Part shown: positions 6,112 to 13,324 of the stretch, piece by piece
Layout: each line of letters opens with the position of its first letter
Position numbering within the stretch: the stretch's first letter is position 1
Assembly: GCA_964446585.1 (NCBI GenBank)
Contig: CAYUPI010000096.1
Coordinates: 1 to 14,895 of the forward strand
Direction: 5' to 3'
DNA from: CAYUPI01 sp964446585
Lineage (GTDB): Bacteria; Verrucomicrobiota; Verrucomicrobiia; Limisphaerales; UBA8199
Length of the DNA: 14,895 nt
Translations under genes and position numbers: made by a program
The notes under the pieces: generated by a model
What the model was told of the DNA's origin: nothing
The model's input: the letters and a program-made list of their open reading frames with translations, nothing else
The model's database searches: none

Positions 6112-6954
6112 TCAGCCCACTCGCTCTGGATGGGAATAAATATTCATTCGCTGATCACGGAGAAATCCGATGATCGTTTGGGCGCTGTCCCGCGCGAACT
6201 CAACCGCCAGGCTCGAAGGCGCGGAAATCGCGCAAATGATCGGAATGCGCCCTGCCAGCGCTTTTTGCACAATTTCAAATGAGGCGCGCCCGCTGACGAG
6301 CAGAACGTGAGAATCGAATGGGAGCAGGCCCTCCAGGAATCCGTGACCAACCACTTTGTCCACGGCATTATGGCGGCCCACATCTTCGCGAGCAACGATG
6401 AGCCGGCCCTTCGTGTCGAAAATCGCCGCAGCGTGCAAGCCACCGGTTCGGGCAAAAGTTGCCTGCGCCGCCCGAAGGCGGGTGGGCAATTGCTCCAGCA
6501 ATTTGGCAGAAACCTTAAGCGTGCATTCAACCGGCGGAAAATGCTGGTGCACGGCCTCGATCGAAGCTTTGCCGCAGAGACCGCAACTGGAACTGGCGAA
6601 AACGTGCCGTGTTAGCCGATCGAAATCGATTTCCACGGCGGGAGCGAGGAACACGTTCAGCGTATTTTCCGGTGCACCGCTCTCCAAACACGGAGCGATT
6701 TCGATGATCTCCTCGCGCTTCTCGATCAGGCCTTCGGTCAGCAGGAAGCCGGCGGCCAGTTCCCGGTCGTGCCCTGGCGTTCGCATGGTGACGGCGACGC
6801 TCCGACCGCGCACACGAATTTCCAGCGGCTCCTCATGCGCGACCGCATCTTGCGCGGTCTCGGTTCGCTTCCCTCGGGAATAATGGAGAACTTCTGCCGG
6901 GACAGCCCCTGTCGAATTGCCGCTGGGTTGGACTGCGTGAGGTTTCCTGGACAC
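6112..6954 (-). CDS. fdhD: Formate dehydrogenase accessory sulfurtransferase
   Basis: FdhD carries sulfur from the cysteine desulfurase IscS to the molybdenum cofactor of formate dehydrogenases in the cytoplasm. Without it those enzymes are inactive. The 280-residue product has the normal length. It carries the conserved Cys pair in SSSCGLCGKA (Cys124 and Cys127), the REDVGRHNAVDKVVG motif (189-203) and SGRASFEIVQKALAGRIP (221-238) followed by SAPSSLAVE. The start is GTG at 6954, supported by AAGGG six nt upstream. The gene begins 17 nt behind the molybdopterin oxidoreductase, its expected client, so the two are almost certainly co-transcribed. The identity is secure. Confidence 0.96.
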   Translation of the reverse strand: MSRKPHAVQPSGNSTGAVPAEVLHYSRGKRTETAQDAVAHEEPLEIRVRGRSVAVTMRTPGHDRELAAGFLLTEGLIEKREEIIEIAPCLESGAPENTLNVFLAPAVEIDFDRLTRHVFASSSCGLCGKASIEAVHQHFPPVECTLKVSAKLLEQLPTRLRAAQATFARTGGLHAAAIFDTKGRLIVAREDVGRHNAVDKVVGHGFLEGLLPFDSHVLLVSGRASFEIVQKALAGRIPIICAISAPSSLAVEFARDSAQTIIGFLRDQRMNIYSHPERVG

Positions 6955-6960
6955 GCTGCG

Positions 6961-6965
6961 CCCTT
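6961..6965 (-). promoter_or_regulatory. Shine-Dalgarno for the fdhD GTG start
   Basis: AAGGG on the minus strand lies six nt before the GTG at 6954. It decides in favour of this non-ATG start, since the next in-frame candidates would cut into conserved sequence. Confidence 0.55.
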
Positions 6966-6971
6966 CGCGTT

Positions 6972-9224
6972 CTACGGCTGCAGTTTTTCCACCCTCACGC
7001 GTGCATTGTAATCGGGCACGCCGCCGGCCTCGTCGGTGATACCGCGACGGACGATGGCATTGCCTTCCGGCCAGTGGATTTGCAGATTGCCACGGGCCAT
7101 GGGCGCCAGAAACACCCGAGCTTCAAACCGCCCCACTTCGTTGATGAGCGCAACGCGCTGCCTTTGGCGCAGACCGAGCTGGGCCGCGTCCTGGGCGTTC
7201 ATCAACACGGCATCCCGTGGTGCGCCGTTGATCGGGTCCACCTCCGCATAGACCAGGGAATTGAACTGCTTGCCGCGCCGCGTTGAAACAACAAAAGTCT
7301 CGCACTGTCCGTTGTGCCCGACTCGCCGCTGCTCTTCGCGCGGCGGCGGCAGCGGCACTGGGCGAAAATGGGCCTTTCCGTCCGGCGTCGGAAATTTCCA
7401 GCCGGCGCACAAATGTTGCCCGCCATATTGCACAGCCTCTCCGCTGGCCTTCAAGCTCTCCACGCCAGCATAGAAAGGGACGGCCCGGGCAATTTCTTCA
7501 CGGATCTTCCAGCCAGTCTCGCAGCCCAGCAGGTGCGCCCGCTCCGGACAGGCCGCCGCAGCCAGCTCGCGCAGAATCTTCCACTCGGCGCACGCCTCGC
7601 CAACCTGGCGCGGAATTTCCGGACTAAACATGATGCGTCGTTCCGTGCTGGTCTCAGTGCCCCCGTCGTCTTGCTCGTAACGCGTCTTGGCGGGAAGCAA
7701 GATCACTTCCTCGCGCGCTGGAATGAACATCTGGTCGGTGAGGATGATGTCCTGGTGCACTCGGAGTGGCACGTTTGCGAGCGCCAAGCGGACATGTTCA
7801 GGCTCGGGCAGTGTTCGCAGAAAATTGCCCCCCAGGCAGTAAAGCATGTCCAATTCCCCGAGCGCACAGGCCTCCACCATTTGCGGCGCCGTTAAACCCG
7901 GCTGGTCTGGAACCGGAAAACCGTACAGCCGCGAAAGCTCGGCGGCGTTTTCGGGATTGATCGGTTTTCCACCTGGATACGCCGTCGCGTACGCACCCAT
8001 CTCAGCCCCGCCCTGGACCGAGGAATGCCCGCGAATCGGCATCAACCCGCACTTATCCCGCCCTACAAACCCTTTCGTCAGGCCGAGATTCAAGATCATT
8101 TGAACGGTATCAGAGCCGAAGGCATGCTGGGTGATTCCCATACTCCAGACAAGGACAGCCGTTTTAGCGTCGCGGATCAATTCGGCGAGCTCCTGCATGC
8201 TGGAGCGGCTCAGGCCAGCCCGAGCTTCGAGCTGGTCAAATTTCAGATTCGAAAGTTGAGATTTCAAATCGCCGGACCCAGCCGTGTGTTTTTCAATGAA
8301 CTGTGCATCGACCCAGCCTTGTTCGAATAAAATCTTGAGCACGCCGGAAAGAAACGCGATGTCCCCGCCAGTAGAAACCGGGAACCAATAATCCGCAAGG
8401 TCCGTCCCGAAAATGGCGCTGCCGACCGCCGACGGCACCCAATAGCGCTCCATGCCTGGCTCACGGTAAGGATTGACGAGGATGACTCTAGTGCCGAGTT
8501 TTTTGGCCTCATGCAGGTACTTCGTGGCGACGGGTTGATCATTGGCCGGATTCGCGCCGAAGAAAATTACCAGATCCGTCCCATACCAATCCTTGTAGCT
8601 GCAAGTCGTGGCGGCGACGCCGAGGGCATGTTTCATGGCGGCGGTACTGGGCGAATGACAGAGCCGCGCGGCATTGTCCACATTATTGGTTCCCAGGAAC
8701 CGGGCGACTTTTTGGGCCACGTAATAGATCTCATTCGTGAGGCCGCGCGAAGTGAGAAAAAACGCCAGGCGCTCGGGCGAACTGACGCGAATCTTCCGTG
8801 TGATGCGTTGGTAAGCCTCGTCCCAGGAAATCCTGCGGAAACCTGCCGCATCTTTTTCTCGCAGCATCGGGTACGGCAGCCGGCCCAGCTCGCGCAAGTG
8901 CGCGTTGTCGAGCGGTTGCAGTTGGGTGAGGTCCTCCAGTCGGCGGACATCCAAAGGCGGCATGGTGTTGAGCCGCAGCAGATTCAGCCGCGTCATGCAC
9001 AGATGGATCCCCGAGATCGTCCAATCGTGGAACCCGGCGACACCCAACGCGCATCCATCGCACACGCCCTGGCTCAGGACCTTCCATGCGTACGAAAGGT
9101 TGTCACGATTGTCCCAGGCGGCCTGAGCCATTCCGCGGAAATGCTTCGGCTTAACCTGGCCCAATCCAAACGGGATGGCGGACTTTAACCTGGCTCGCCA
9201 GTCTTTTTGCAGTTTATGCGTCAC
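6972..9224 (-). CDS. FdhF/YdeP-type molybdopterin oxidoreductase (formate dehydrogenase-like)
   Basis: This 750-residue protein belongs to the bis-MGD molybdoenzyme superfamily, FdhF/YdeP branch. Near the N-terminus GVCDGCALG and HLCMTRLN give Cys55, Cys58 and Cys76, a probable iron-sulfur site with three visible cysteines. NVDNAARLCHSPSTAAMKHALG (181-202) matches the E. coli FdhF active-site segment. There Cys189 takes the place of selenocysteine and His190 follows it. The central region (about 210-600) is the molybdopterin domain, with LVWSMGITQHAFG and GLMPIRGHSSVQGG. Residues about 640-750 form the C-terminal dinucleotide-binding beta domain. No Tat signal is present, so it should act in the cytoplasm. 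Its GTG start overlaps the upstream stop (GTGA), which implies translational coupling. fdhD follows 17 nt later. Formate is the likely but unproven substrate; E. coli YdeP is linked to acid resistance. Confidence 0.92.
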   Translation of the reverse strand: MTHKLQKDWRARLKSAIPFGLGQVKPKHFRGMAQAAWDNRDNLSYAWKVLSQGVCDGCALGVAGFHDWTISGIHLCMTRLNLLRLNTMPPLDVRRLEDLTQLQPLDNAHLRELGRLPYPMLREKDAAGFRRISWDEAYQRITRKIRVSSPERLAFFLTSRGLTNEIYYVAQKVARFLGTNNVDNAARLCHSPSTAAMKHALGVAATTCSYKDWYGTDLVIFFGANPANDQPVATKYLHEAKKLGTRVILVNPYREPGMERYWVPSAVGSAIFGTDLADYWFPVSTGGDIAFLSGVLKILFEQGWVDAQFIEKHTAGSGDLKSQLSNLKFDQLEARAGLSRSSMQELAELIRDAKTAVLVWSMGITQHAFGSDTVQMILNLGLTKGFVGRDKCGLMPIRGHSSVQGGAEMGAYATAYPGGKPINPENAAELSRLYGFPVPDQPGLTAPQMVEACALGELDMLYCLGGNFLRTLPEPEHVRLALANVPLRVHQDIILTDQMFIPAREEVILLPAKTRYEQDDGGTETSTERRIMFSPEIPRQVGEACAEWKILRELAAAACPERAHLLGCETGWKIREEIARAVPFYAGVESLKASGEAVQYGGQHLCAGWKFPTPDGKAHFRPVPLPPPREEQRRVGHNGQCETFVVSTRRGKQFNSLVYAEVDPINGAPRDAVLMNAQDAAQLGLRQRQRVALINEVGRFEARVFLAPMARGNLQIHWPEGNAIVRRGITDEAGGVPDYNARVRVEKLQP

Positions 9225-11071
9225 TTGCCGAATGCGTAGAGTTTGGTTTTCGTCCGCAGATAGAGCCTGGTCCCCACCAGCGCCGGGGTAGCAAATACAC
9301 GCTCGCCAAAGTCCGCACGATGCAGCGTTTCGGGCTTGTCTCCCCCGGCCTTGATAACCGTCAACCGCCCTGGAACCGAGGCCAGATATATCCGGCCATC
9401 GGCTGCGACCGGCGACGCGTAATACTGGTCCGCAGCCTCCAGACGCTCCTGCAAGTAAAAAGCCCGGCCGGTTGTGGCATCGAAACAGGAGAGCATGCCG
9501 CCATCGCGCAGGAGATAAAGCTTTCCCTTGTAGAGCAGGGGGGAGGCCACGTAGGGCAGTCCGCGCGTGGACTTCCAGGCCACATGCAACTTGGAGATGT
9601 CGCCCAGACCGTTGGGTTGGATTGCCAGGAGAGTATTCTCCGCCTTCGCATCGTTGGCTTTGACTTGATCGTAGTCATCTTTGGTAATCTTTCCGTCGCG
9701 GTTCACGTCCAGTCCGCGCAGGAAGTCGCGGCCGGCGGCGGGCACTTCCTTGAGGCTAATCTCGCCGTCGCCGTTCTTATCGTATTCGGCCAGAAACGAT
9801 TCCCAGGATGGCCGCGGCGAATCACTCTTGCCGGGAGACCAGGCCGCGAAGAACAGCAGGCCCTCGCCTGTCACAGGCGTGGTGCAGGCAAAACCCGCGA
9901 CGCCATGGACGCTCCAGCGCTCGAGTCCAGACTTGAGGTCATAGCCATTCAGGCGCACCGAGCCGGGCGTAACCACCTGGTCCGTGCCGCCATTGCGCCA
10001 GAGAATTGGCGTTCCGAAGCTGCCGTGGGCTTCAGGACGTGGGGTTTCCCAGATGGTTTTGCCGGTGGCGAGATCGAGCGCAAATAACGACGAGCCCTGG
10101 TCCTGATCTCGGCTCAGGATCACGCGGTTTCCGGCAATGACCGGCGAGGTGCCCGTGCCAAAGCTGCCGGCGCTGCGGGCGATCGGCAGTGGATGCCGCC
10201 ATAGTTCCCCGCCCTGAGAGTCGTAGCAAACCAGACCGAACGAGCCGAAGTAACTCACAACGCGCCCGCCTTCGGCGGCTGGCGTGGACGCGGCCGGACT
10301 GCCTTCGCTGTTGTGAAATAATTCTAACTGTTCCACGCCGACGGAGTTGGCCCAGACGAGCCGGCCCCTATCGCTGGCATAGCACCGGGTTTGAAGTTGG
10401 CCGTCGGTGATCGTCGTCAGAAAAATCATCCCACCGCTCACGCACGGGGAGGACGGTGACCAGGGTACGGGAACACTCCACAAAACACCGTTAGTAGGGC
10501 TGATCCGGAGCGGCGGCCGGGCGTCCAGGGCGACGCCCGAGCAGTTTGGCCCTCGGAACTGTGGCCAATCTGCGCTGGATGCTCGCGCCACGGGTGCTGC
10601 GATGACAAAGGCGGCAATTAGGAGAGTGACCAACAGGGGAACAATGTTTTGTTGCGCGCGCGCGGCAGGGGTGAGCCGGCCCGAAGCAGCCACCGGAGCT
10701 ACCAGAGGCTCGACGGGCTGCGTCTGCTCAACTGGCTCACTCCGTGATTGGCCTTCATCCGCCGATCCCGGCCAAATCCGAAAGCCGCCATGGCCGAAGA
10801 GCGAGATTTCCCACGTGCCCCAGATGCCTTTGCCTTCACGGAATCCGCGATAAGCGACCTGGTGGGCACCGATATAGCTTTTGGTCCAGTAACACTCGCC
10901 ACTCGCTTTATCGTAGCGGCCCTTGATGAGAAATCGGCCAATGTCATCGTTGCCTTCGCCGGTCATCGAGCCGTTGGCGAAGGTCAAATCCATATCCATG
11001 CGGTGACGGTCGCCTGGCCGGTAATTGTAGAAGCCCATCCATGGACCGGAAGGATAAAGTTCGTCGCTCAT
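9221..11071 (-). CDS. Membrane-anchored PQQ-like beta-propeller with two EF-hands and an unrecognised N-terminal domain
   Basis: This is a 616-residue composite protein. Residues 1-102 form a compact Gly/Trp/Tyr-rich domain (PWMGFYNYRPGDRHRMDMDL, GNDDIGRFLIKGRYD, GKGIWGTWEI, GGFRIWP) that I do not recognise. A Pro/Gln/Ala linker (103-140) leads to a hydrophobic segment (143-160) ending APVARA|SSADWPQFRGP. That looks like a signal peptide with an A-x-A cleavage site, followed by the usual opening of secreted PQQ-like proteins. Residues 166-616 are propeller repeats of the ALDLATGKTIWET and CFDATTGRAFYL type. Two canonical EF-hands interrupt them, DKNGDGEISLKE (431-442) and DVNRDGKITKDD (455-466). 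The propeller should therefore be periplasmic and bind calcium, with the N-terminal domain inside the cell. The EF-hand arrangement does not suggest a PQQ dehydrogenase, and the propeller is closer to BamB-like folds. The ATG at 11071 lacks a good Shine-Dalgarno. Confidence 0.85.
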   Translation of the reverse strand: MSDELYPSGPWMGFYNYRPGDRHRMDMDLTFANGSMTGEGNDDIGRFLIKGRYDKASGECYWTKSYIGAHQVAYRGFREGKGIWGTWEISLFGHGGFRIWPGSADEGQSRSEPVEQTQPVEPLVAPVAASGRLTPAARAQQNIVPLLVTLLIAAFVIAAPVARASSADWPQFRGPNCSGVALDARPPLRISPTNGVLWSVPVPWSPSSPCVSGGMIFLTTITDGQLQTRCYASDRGRLVWANSVGVEQLELFHNSEGSPAASTPAAEGGRVVSYFGSFGLVCYDSQGGELWRHPLPIARSAGSFGTGTSPVIAGNRVILSRDQDQGSSLFALDLATGKTIWETPRPEAHGSFGTPILWRNGGTDQVVTPGSVRLNGYDLKSGLERWSVHGVAGFACTTPVTGEGLLFFAAWSPGKSDSPRPSWESFLAEYDKNGDGEISLKEVPAAGRDFLRGLDVNRDGKITKDDYDQVKANDAKAENTLLAIQPNGLGDISKLHVAWKSTRGLPYVASPLLYKGKLYLLRDGGMLSCFDATTGRAFYLQERLEAADQYYASPVAADGRIYLASVPGRLTVIKAGGDKPETLHRADFGERVFATPALVGTRLYLRTKTKLYAFGK

Positions 11072-11102
11072 GCTGGTCTGCTGGACGGGCGGTCGCCCTT
11101 GG

Positions 11103-11120
11103 AAAACCGACGATCGTCAG
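11103..11120 (-). terminator. Weak hairpin with T4 behind the dehydrogenase gene
   Basis: On the minus strand CTGAC-GATC-GTCGG can form a five-bp stem (one T-G wobble) with a GATC tetraloop, followed by TTTT. It lies 48 nt after the dehydrogenase stop and before the propeller gene. The stem is short, so termination would be partial at best. Confidence 0.25.
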
Positions 11121-11168
11121 GCAGCTCTATCATTAGCCGACGACCATTGGACATTCTTTGAGCCGACC

Positions 11169-12056
11169 TTACGCCGCACGCGGCTGATGCCTGCCTTTGA
11201 ACGTTAGCTCAGCGATGCCGGATTTGTCCAGTTCGCCCAGGCCTTCAGCCACCATGCGATCATATTGCTTCTTGGTGGCTGCGGCCAAAGGCAGGTTCAT
11301 GTCCTGCCCCTTGCCAAGTTTAAGGGCGATACCGGAATCCTTCGCCGCGTGGGCGGCGGAGAAAAAGCAAGAGTGGTCGCGGTTCTGCATGTCTTCGCCG
11401 TCGGTTTCGAGCACGCGGGAATTGGCGCCGGTTTGCGAGAAAACCTGGCGAAGTATCGGCAGATCCAGGCCGAGAGCGGCGCCGAGGCCCAAACCTTCAG
11501 CCAAGGCCGCGGTATTGATGTTCATGACCATGTTGACCAGCGCCTTGACTTGCGCCGCCTTACCGCAAGGACCGACGTATCGCATCGAACTGCTGAGCTT
11601 TTCCAGTATCGGCTTGGCGCGCTCGAACACTTCCTGGTTGCCGCCGCACATCAGGTAGAGGGTGCCTTGGCGGGCCTGGTTGATGCTCGAGGCCATGCAG
11701 GCCTCCAGTGATTGCGCGCCGGCTTTCTCAGCTTTGGCCTCCACCCAGACGTGCACGTCGGGCGTGATCGTGGCGCAATTGATAAACAACTTGCCTCGGG
11801 CCCGGCTCAGCAGGCCGCCGTTGAAAACTTTTTTCATCGCCTTGTCGTCGGTGACGACCGTGATGATTACATCGGAACTCTTGGTGACTTGCTTCAACTG
11901 TTCCGAGGCCTGGCAGCCCAATTCTTGCGCCAGTGCCTGCGCGGCGGCGGCATTGACATCATAGACCGCGCTGATCTCATAGCCGCTTTCTTTTAGACGA
12001 CGCGCCATGTTCGAGCCCATCCTGCCTACCCCGACAAATCCGATCTTCTCTGCCAT
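11169..12056 (-). CDS. 3-hydroxyisobutyrate dehydrogenase-family NAD(P)-dependent oxidoreductase
   Basis: This 295-residue protein has the beta-hydroxyacid dehydrogenase layout. The N-terminal Rossmann fold opens with KIGFVGVGRMGSNMARRL (the GxGxMG nucleotide loop, residues 9-14). The C-terminal helical domain carries the catalytic Lys171 and Asn175 (QVKALVNMV) and ends with KDSGIALKLGKGQDMNLPL and EGLGELDKSGI, all family-typical. The family oxidises short 3-hydroxyacids or reduces semialdehydes such as tartronate, succinic or glyoxylate types. Here the substrate loop, normally DAPVSGG, is replaced by EACMASSINQARQG (118-131), so the substrate cannot be assigned. It starts with ATG at 12056 behind AAAGG and has an extended -10 promoter nearby. 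The gaps on both sides (about 97 and 213 nt) suggest a single-gene transcript. Confidence 0.93.
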   Translation of the reverse strand: MAEKIGFVGVGRMGSNMARRLKESGYEISAVYDVNAAAAQALAQELGCQASEQLKQVTKSSDVIITVVTDDKAMKKVFNGGLLSRARGKLFINCATITPDVHVWVEAKAEKAGAQSLEACMASSINQARQGTLYLMCGGNQEVFERAKPILEKLSSSMRYVGPCGKAAQVKALVNMVMNINTAALAEGLGLGAALGLDLPILRQVFSQTGANSRVLETDGEDMQNRDHSCFFSAAHAAKDSGIALKLGKGQDMNLPLAAATKKQYDRMVAEGLGELDKSGIAELTFKGRHQPRAA

Positions 12057-12064
12057 AGTAGTTG

Positions 12065-12069
12065 CCTTT
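12065..12069 (-). promoter_or_regulatory. Shine-Dalgarno for the dehydrogenase gene
   Basis: AAAGG on the minus strand lies eight nt before the ATG at 12056, a normal spacing that confirms this start. Confidence 0.6.
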
Positions 12070-12089
12070 CGTTGATGTTGGTTGGGCGG

Positions 12090-12095
12090 AGCATA
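12090..12095 (-). promoter_or_regulatory. Candidate extended -10 promoter for the dehydrogenase gene
   Basis: The minus strand reads TGATATGCT, that is a TGn extension before TATGCT (4/6 to TATAAT). No good -35 box stands 16-18 nt upstream, which is tolerated with an extended -10. The start would be near 12083, about 26 nt before the ATG. Confidence 0.35.
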
Positions 12096-12269
12096 TCACA
12101 GATGAATGCGCCTTCGACACTTTTTTCTTTACGCCGGGCGCGAGGAAAGCCTGGCAGCTCGACAGCTCGTTCTTCAGAGACAATGCTGTGTCGATGCCAG
12201 TCCTGGGCCGAGTTGCGAGTACTGGGAGGAGGCGCTGGCCGGCGGCGGTGCGGGACGAACGGCTTCCGG

Positions 12270-13316
12270 TCAGAAGTTGAAGCTTATTCCCAAAGTCGCG
12301 AAAATTGATTCGCTCAACTTCACCTCAACCTGCCGACCACCGTAGGAATGGTTGAAATTCTGCAGCTCCTGGTATTGGGCACCCGCGACGACGCTCCAGT
12401 GCTGGGAGAACTGCCACGAAGCGGTCGCTCCGAAGTAAAAGCCCCAGAGCATTTCGTCGGCGTCGCCACTGCCGGAGATTGTGGCGCCGGGTACACCATT
12501 AATGTTAGCGGTTTCGTGCCAGGATGCGCTCCCATGCACCCAGCCGCCTGCTACGCCGCCGGAGAGCGAGACTTTCAGGTGGCTGCCCAAAGGCGCCTCA
12601 ACGTAAGGTCCGAGCCGCAATCCAAAGATGTCAGCGTCAAACTGGCGATGGCCCTGAATCGTGGCGCCGCCAATGACCGTCGTGGTGGTGGGCGTGCCGG
12701 GAGTGTCCCCAATAACGAACCCAGGTCCCTCGAAACTCCCCTGATAGGGAGCCGCGGGAGTGGCCTCCGGCGGCGTTGTGCCTGGCGTGAAGGGGAATGG
12801 GTACGTAGTGCGCATCACGTTGGCTGGGAGAGATTGGCCATCACTCAGGGAAAGGTTGAGGTAGTTCCCGGCGAGCTCGAGCCCAAAGCTGATGCTCCCC
12901 TTGGCGCAGAGCTTGCGACGATACACCAACTCAGCGCCGTAGCCAACCTCGTTCTCCAGCGTCACAGAAGGAGAACCTCCAACAAGCCCGCTGCGGCTCA
13001 AAAGGATGTTGTTGCCGGAGATTTGCTTGGAACTGTCGTCGTAGCCCCAGTACCACGTTTGCCCGCCGAAATTGCCGCTGCTGTCCGGAAGCACGTAACC
13101 ATCGTCGTAATTGTAGGCCCCGCCGTTCGGCGTCCTTCGGACTGTGGCAGTCGGCGATGGCAGAGCGCTGAGCCCTTTGAAGCGCGCAGAGATGTTAAAC
13201 CCAATGCGGGCGGACAGCGTGAGCCGGTTCGTTTCAATCTGCTGGGCCCGGGCCGCGGCCGAGGCGCACAAAAAGCCTATGAGCAGGACGCGCCAGGAAT
13301 GCTTCACTTGTTTCAT
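12270..13316 (-). CDS. Outer-membrane beta-barrel protein, function unknown
   Basis: This 348-residue protein begins with a clear signal peptide (MKQVKHSWRVLLIGFLCASAAARA, probable cleavage after Ala24 before QQIETN). The mature part alternates polar and hydrophobic or aromatic residues in strands, for example VGYGAELVYRRK, ISFGLELAGNYLNLSL, DADIFGLRLGPYVEAPLG, LWGFYFGATASWQF and HWSVVAGAQYQEL. It ends ATLGISFNF with a C-terminal Phe, the usual insertion signal for BAM-assembled barrels. Long Gly/Pro/Thr-rich stretches (about 170-215) look like surface loops. I recognise no specific family. The ATG at 13316 is eight nt behind the stop of the repeat protein, without its own Shine-Dalgarno, so the two are likely co-expressed. 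A metabolite porin or an adhesin-associated barrel are both possible. Confidence 0.8.
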   Translation of the reverse strand: MKQVKHSWRVLLIGFLCASAAARAQQIETNRLTLSARIGFNISARFKGLSALPSPTATVRRTPNGGAYNYDDGYVLPDSSGNFGGQTWYWGYDDSSKQISGNNILLSRSGLVGGSPSVTLENEVGYGAELVYRRKLCAKGSISFGLELAGNYLNLSLSDGQSLPANVMRTTYPFPFTPGTTPPEATPAAPYQGSFEGPGFVIGDTPGTPTTTTVIGGATIQGHRQFDADIFGLRLGPYVEAPLGSHLKVSLSGGVAGGWVHGSASWHETANINGVPGATISGSGDADEMLWGFYFGATASWQFSQHWSVVAGAQYQELQNFNHSYGGRQVEVKLSESIFATLGISFNF

Positions 13317-13324
13317 AAGCGTGG

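Noticed and set aside
9221..11071. PQQ-dependent dehydrogenase
   Set aside because: The propeller repeats are PQQ-like only; I see no quinoprotein dehydrogenase catalytic pattern such as a paired-Cys disulfide motif, and the first 165 residues are not part of that family.
11977..12183. 68-codon minus-strand frame upstream of and overlapping the dehydrogenase start
   Set aside because: It is out of frame with the dehydrogenase, contains the candidate promoter, and has no family or ribosome-site support.
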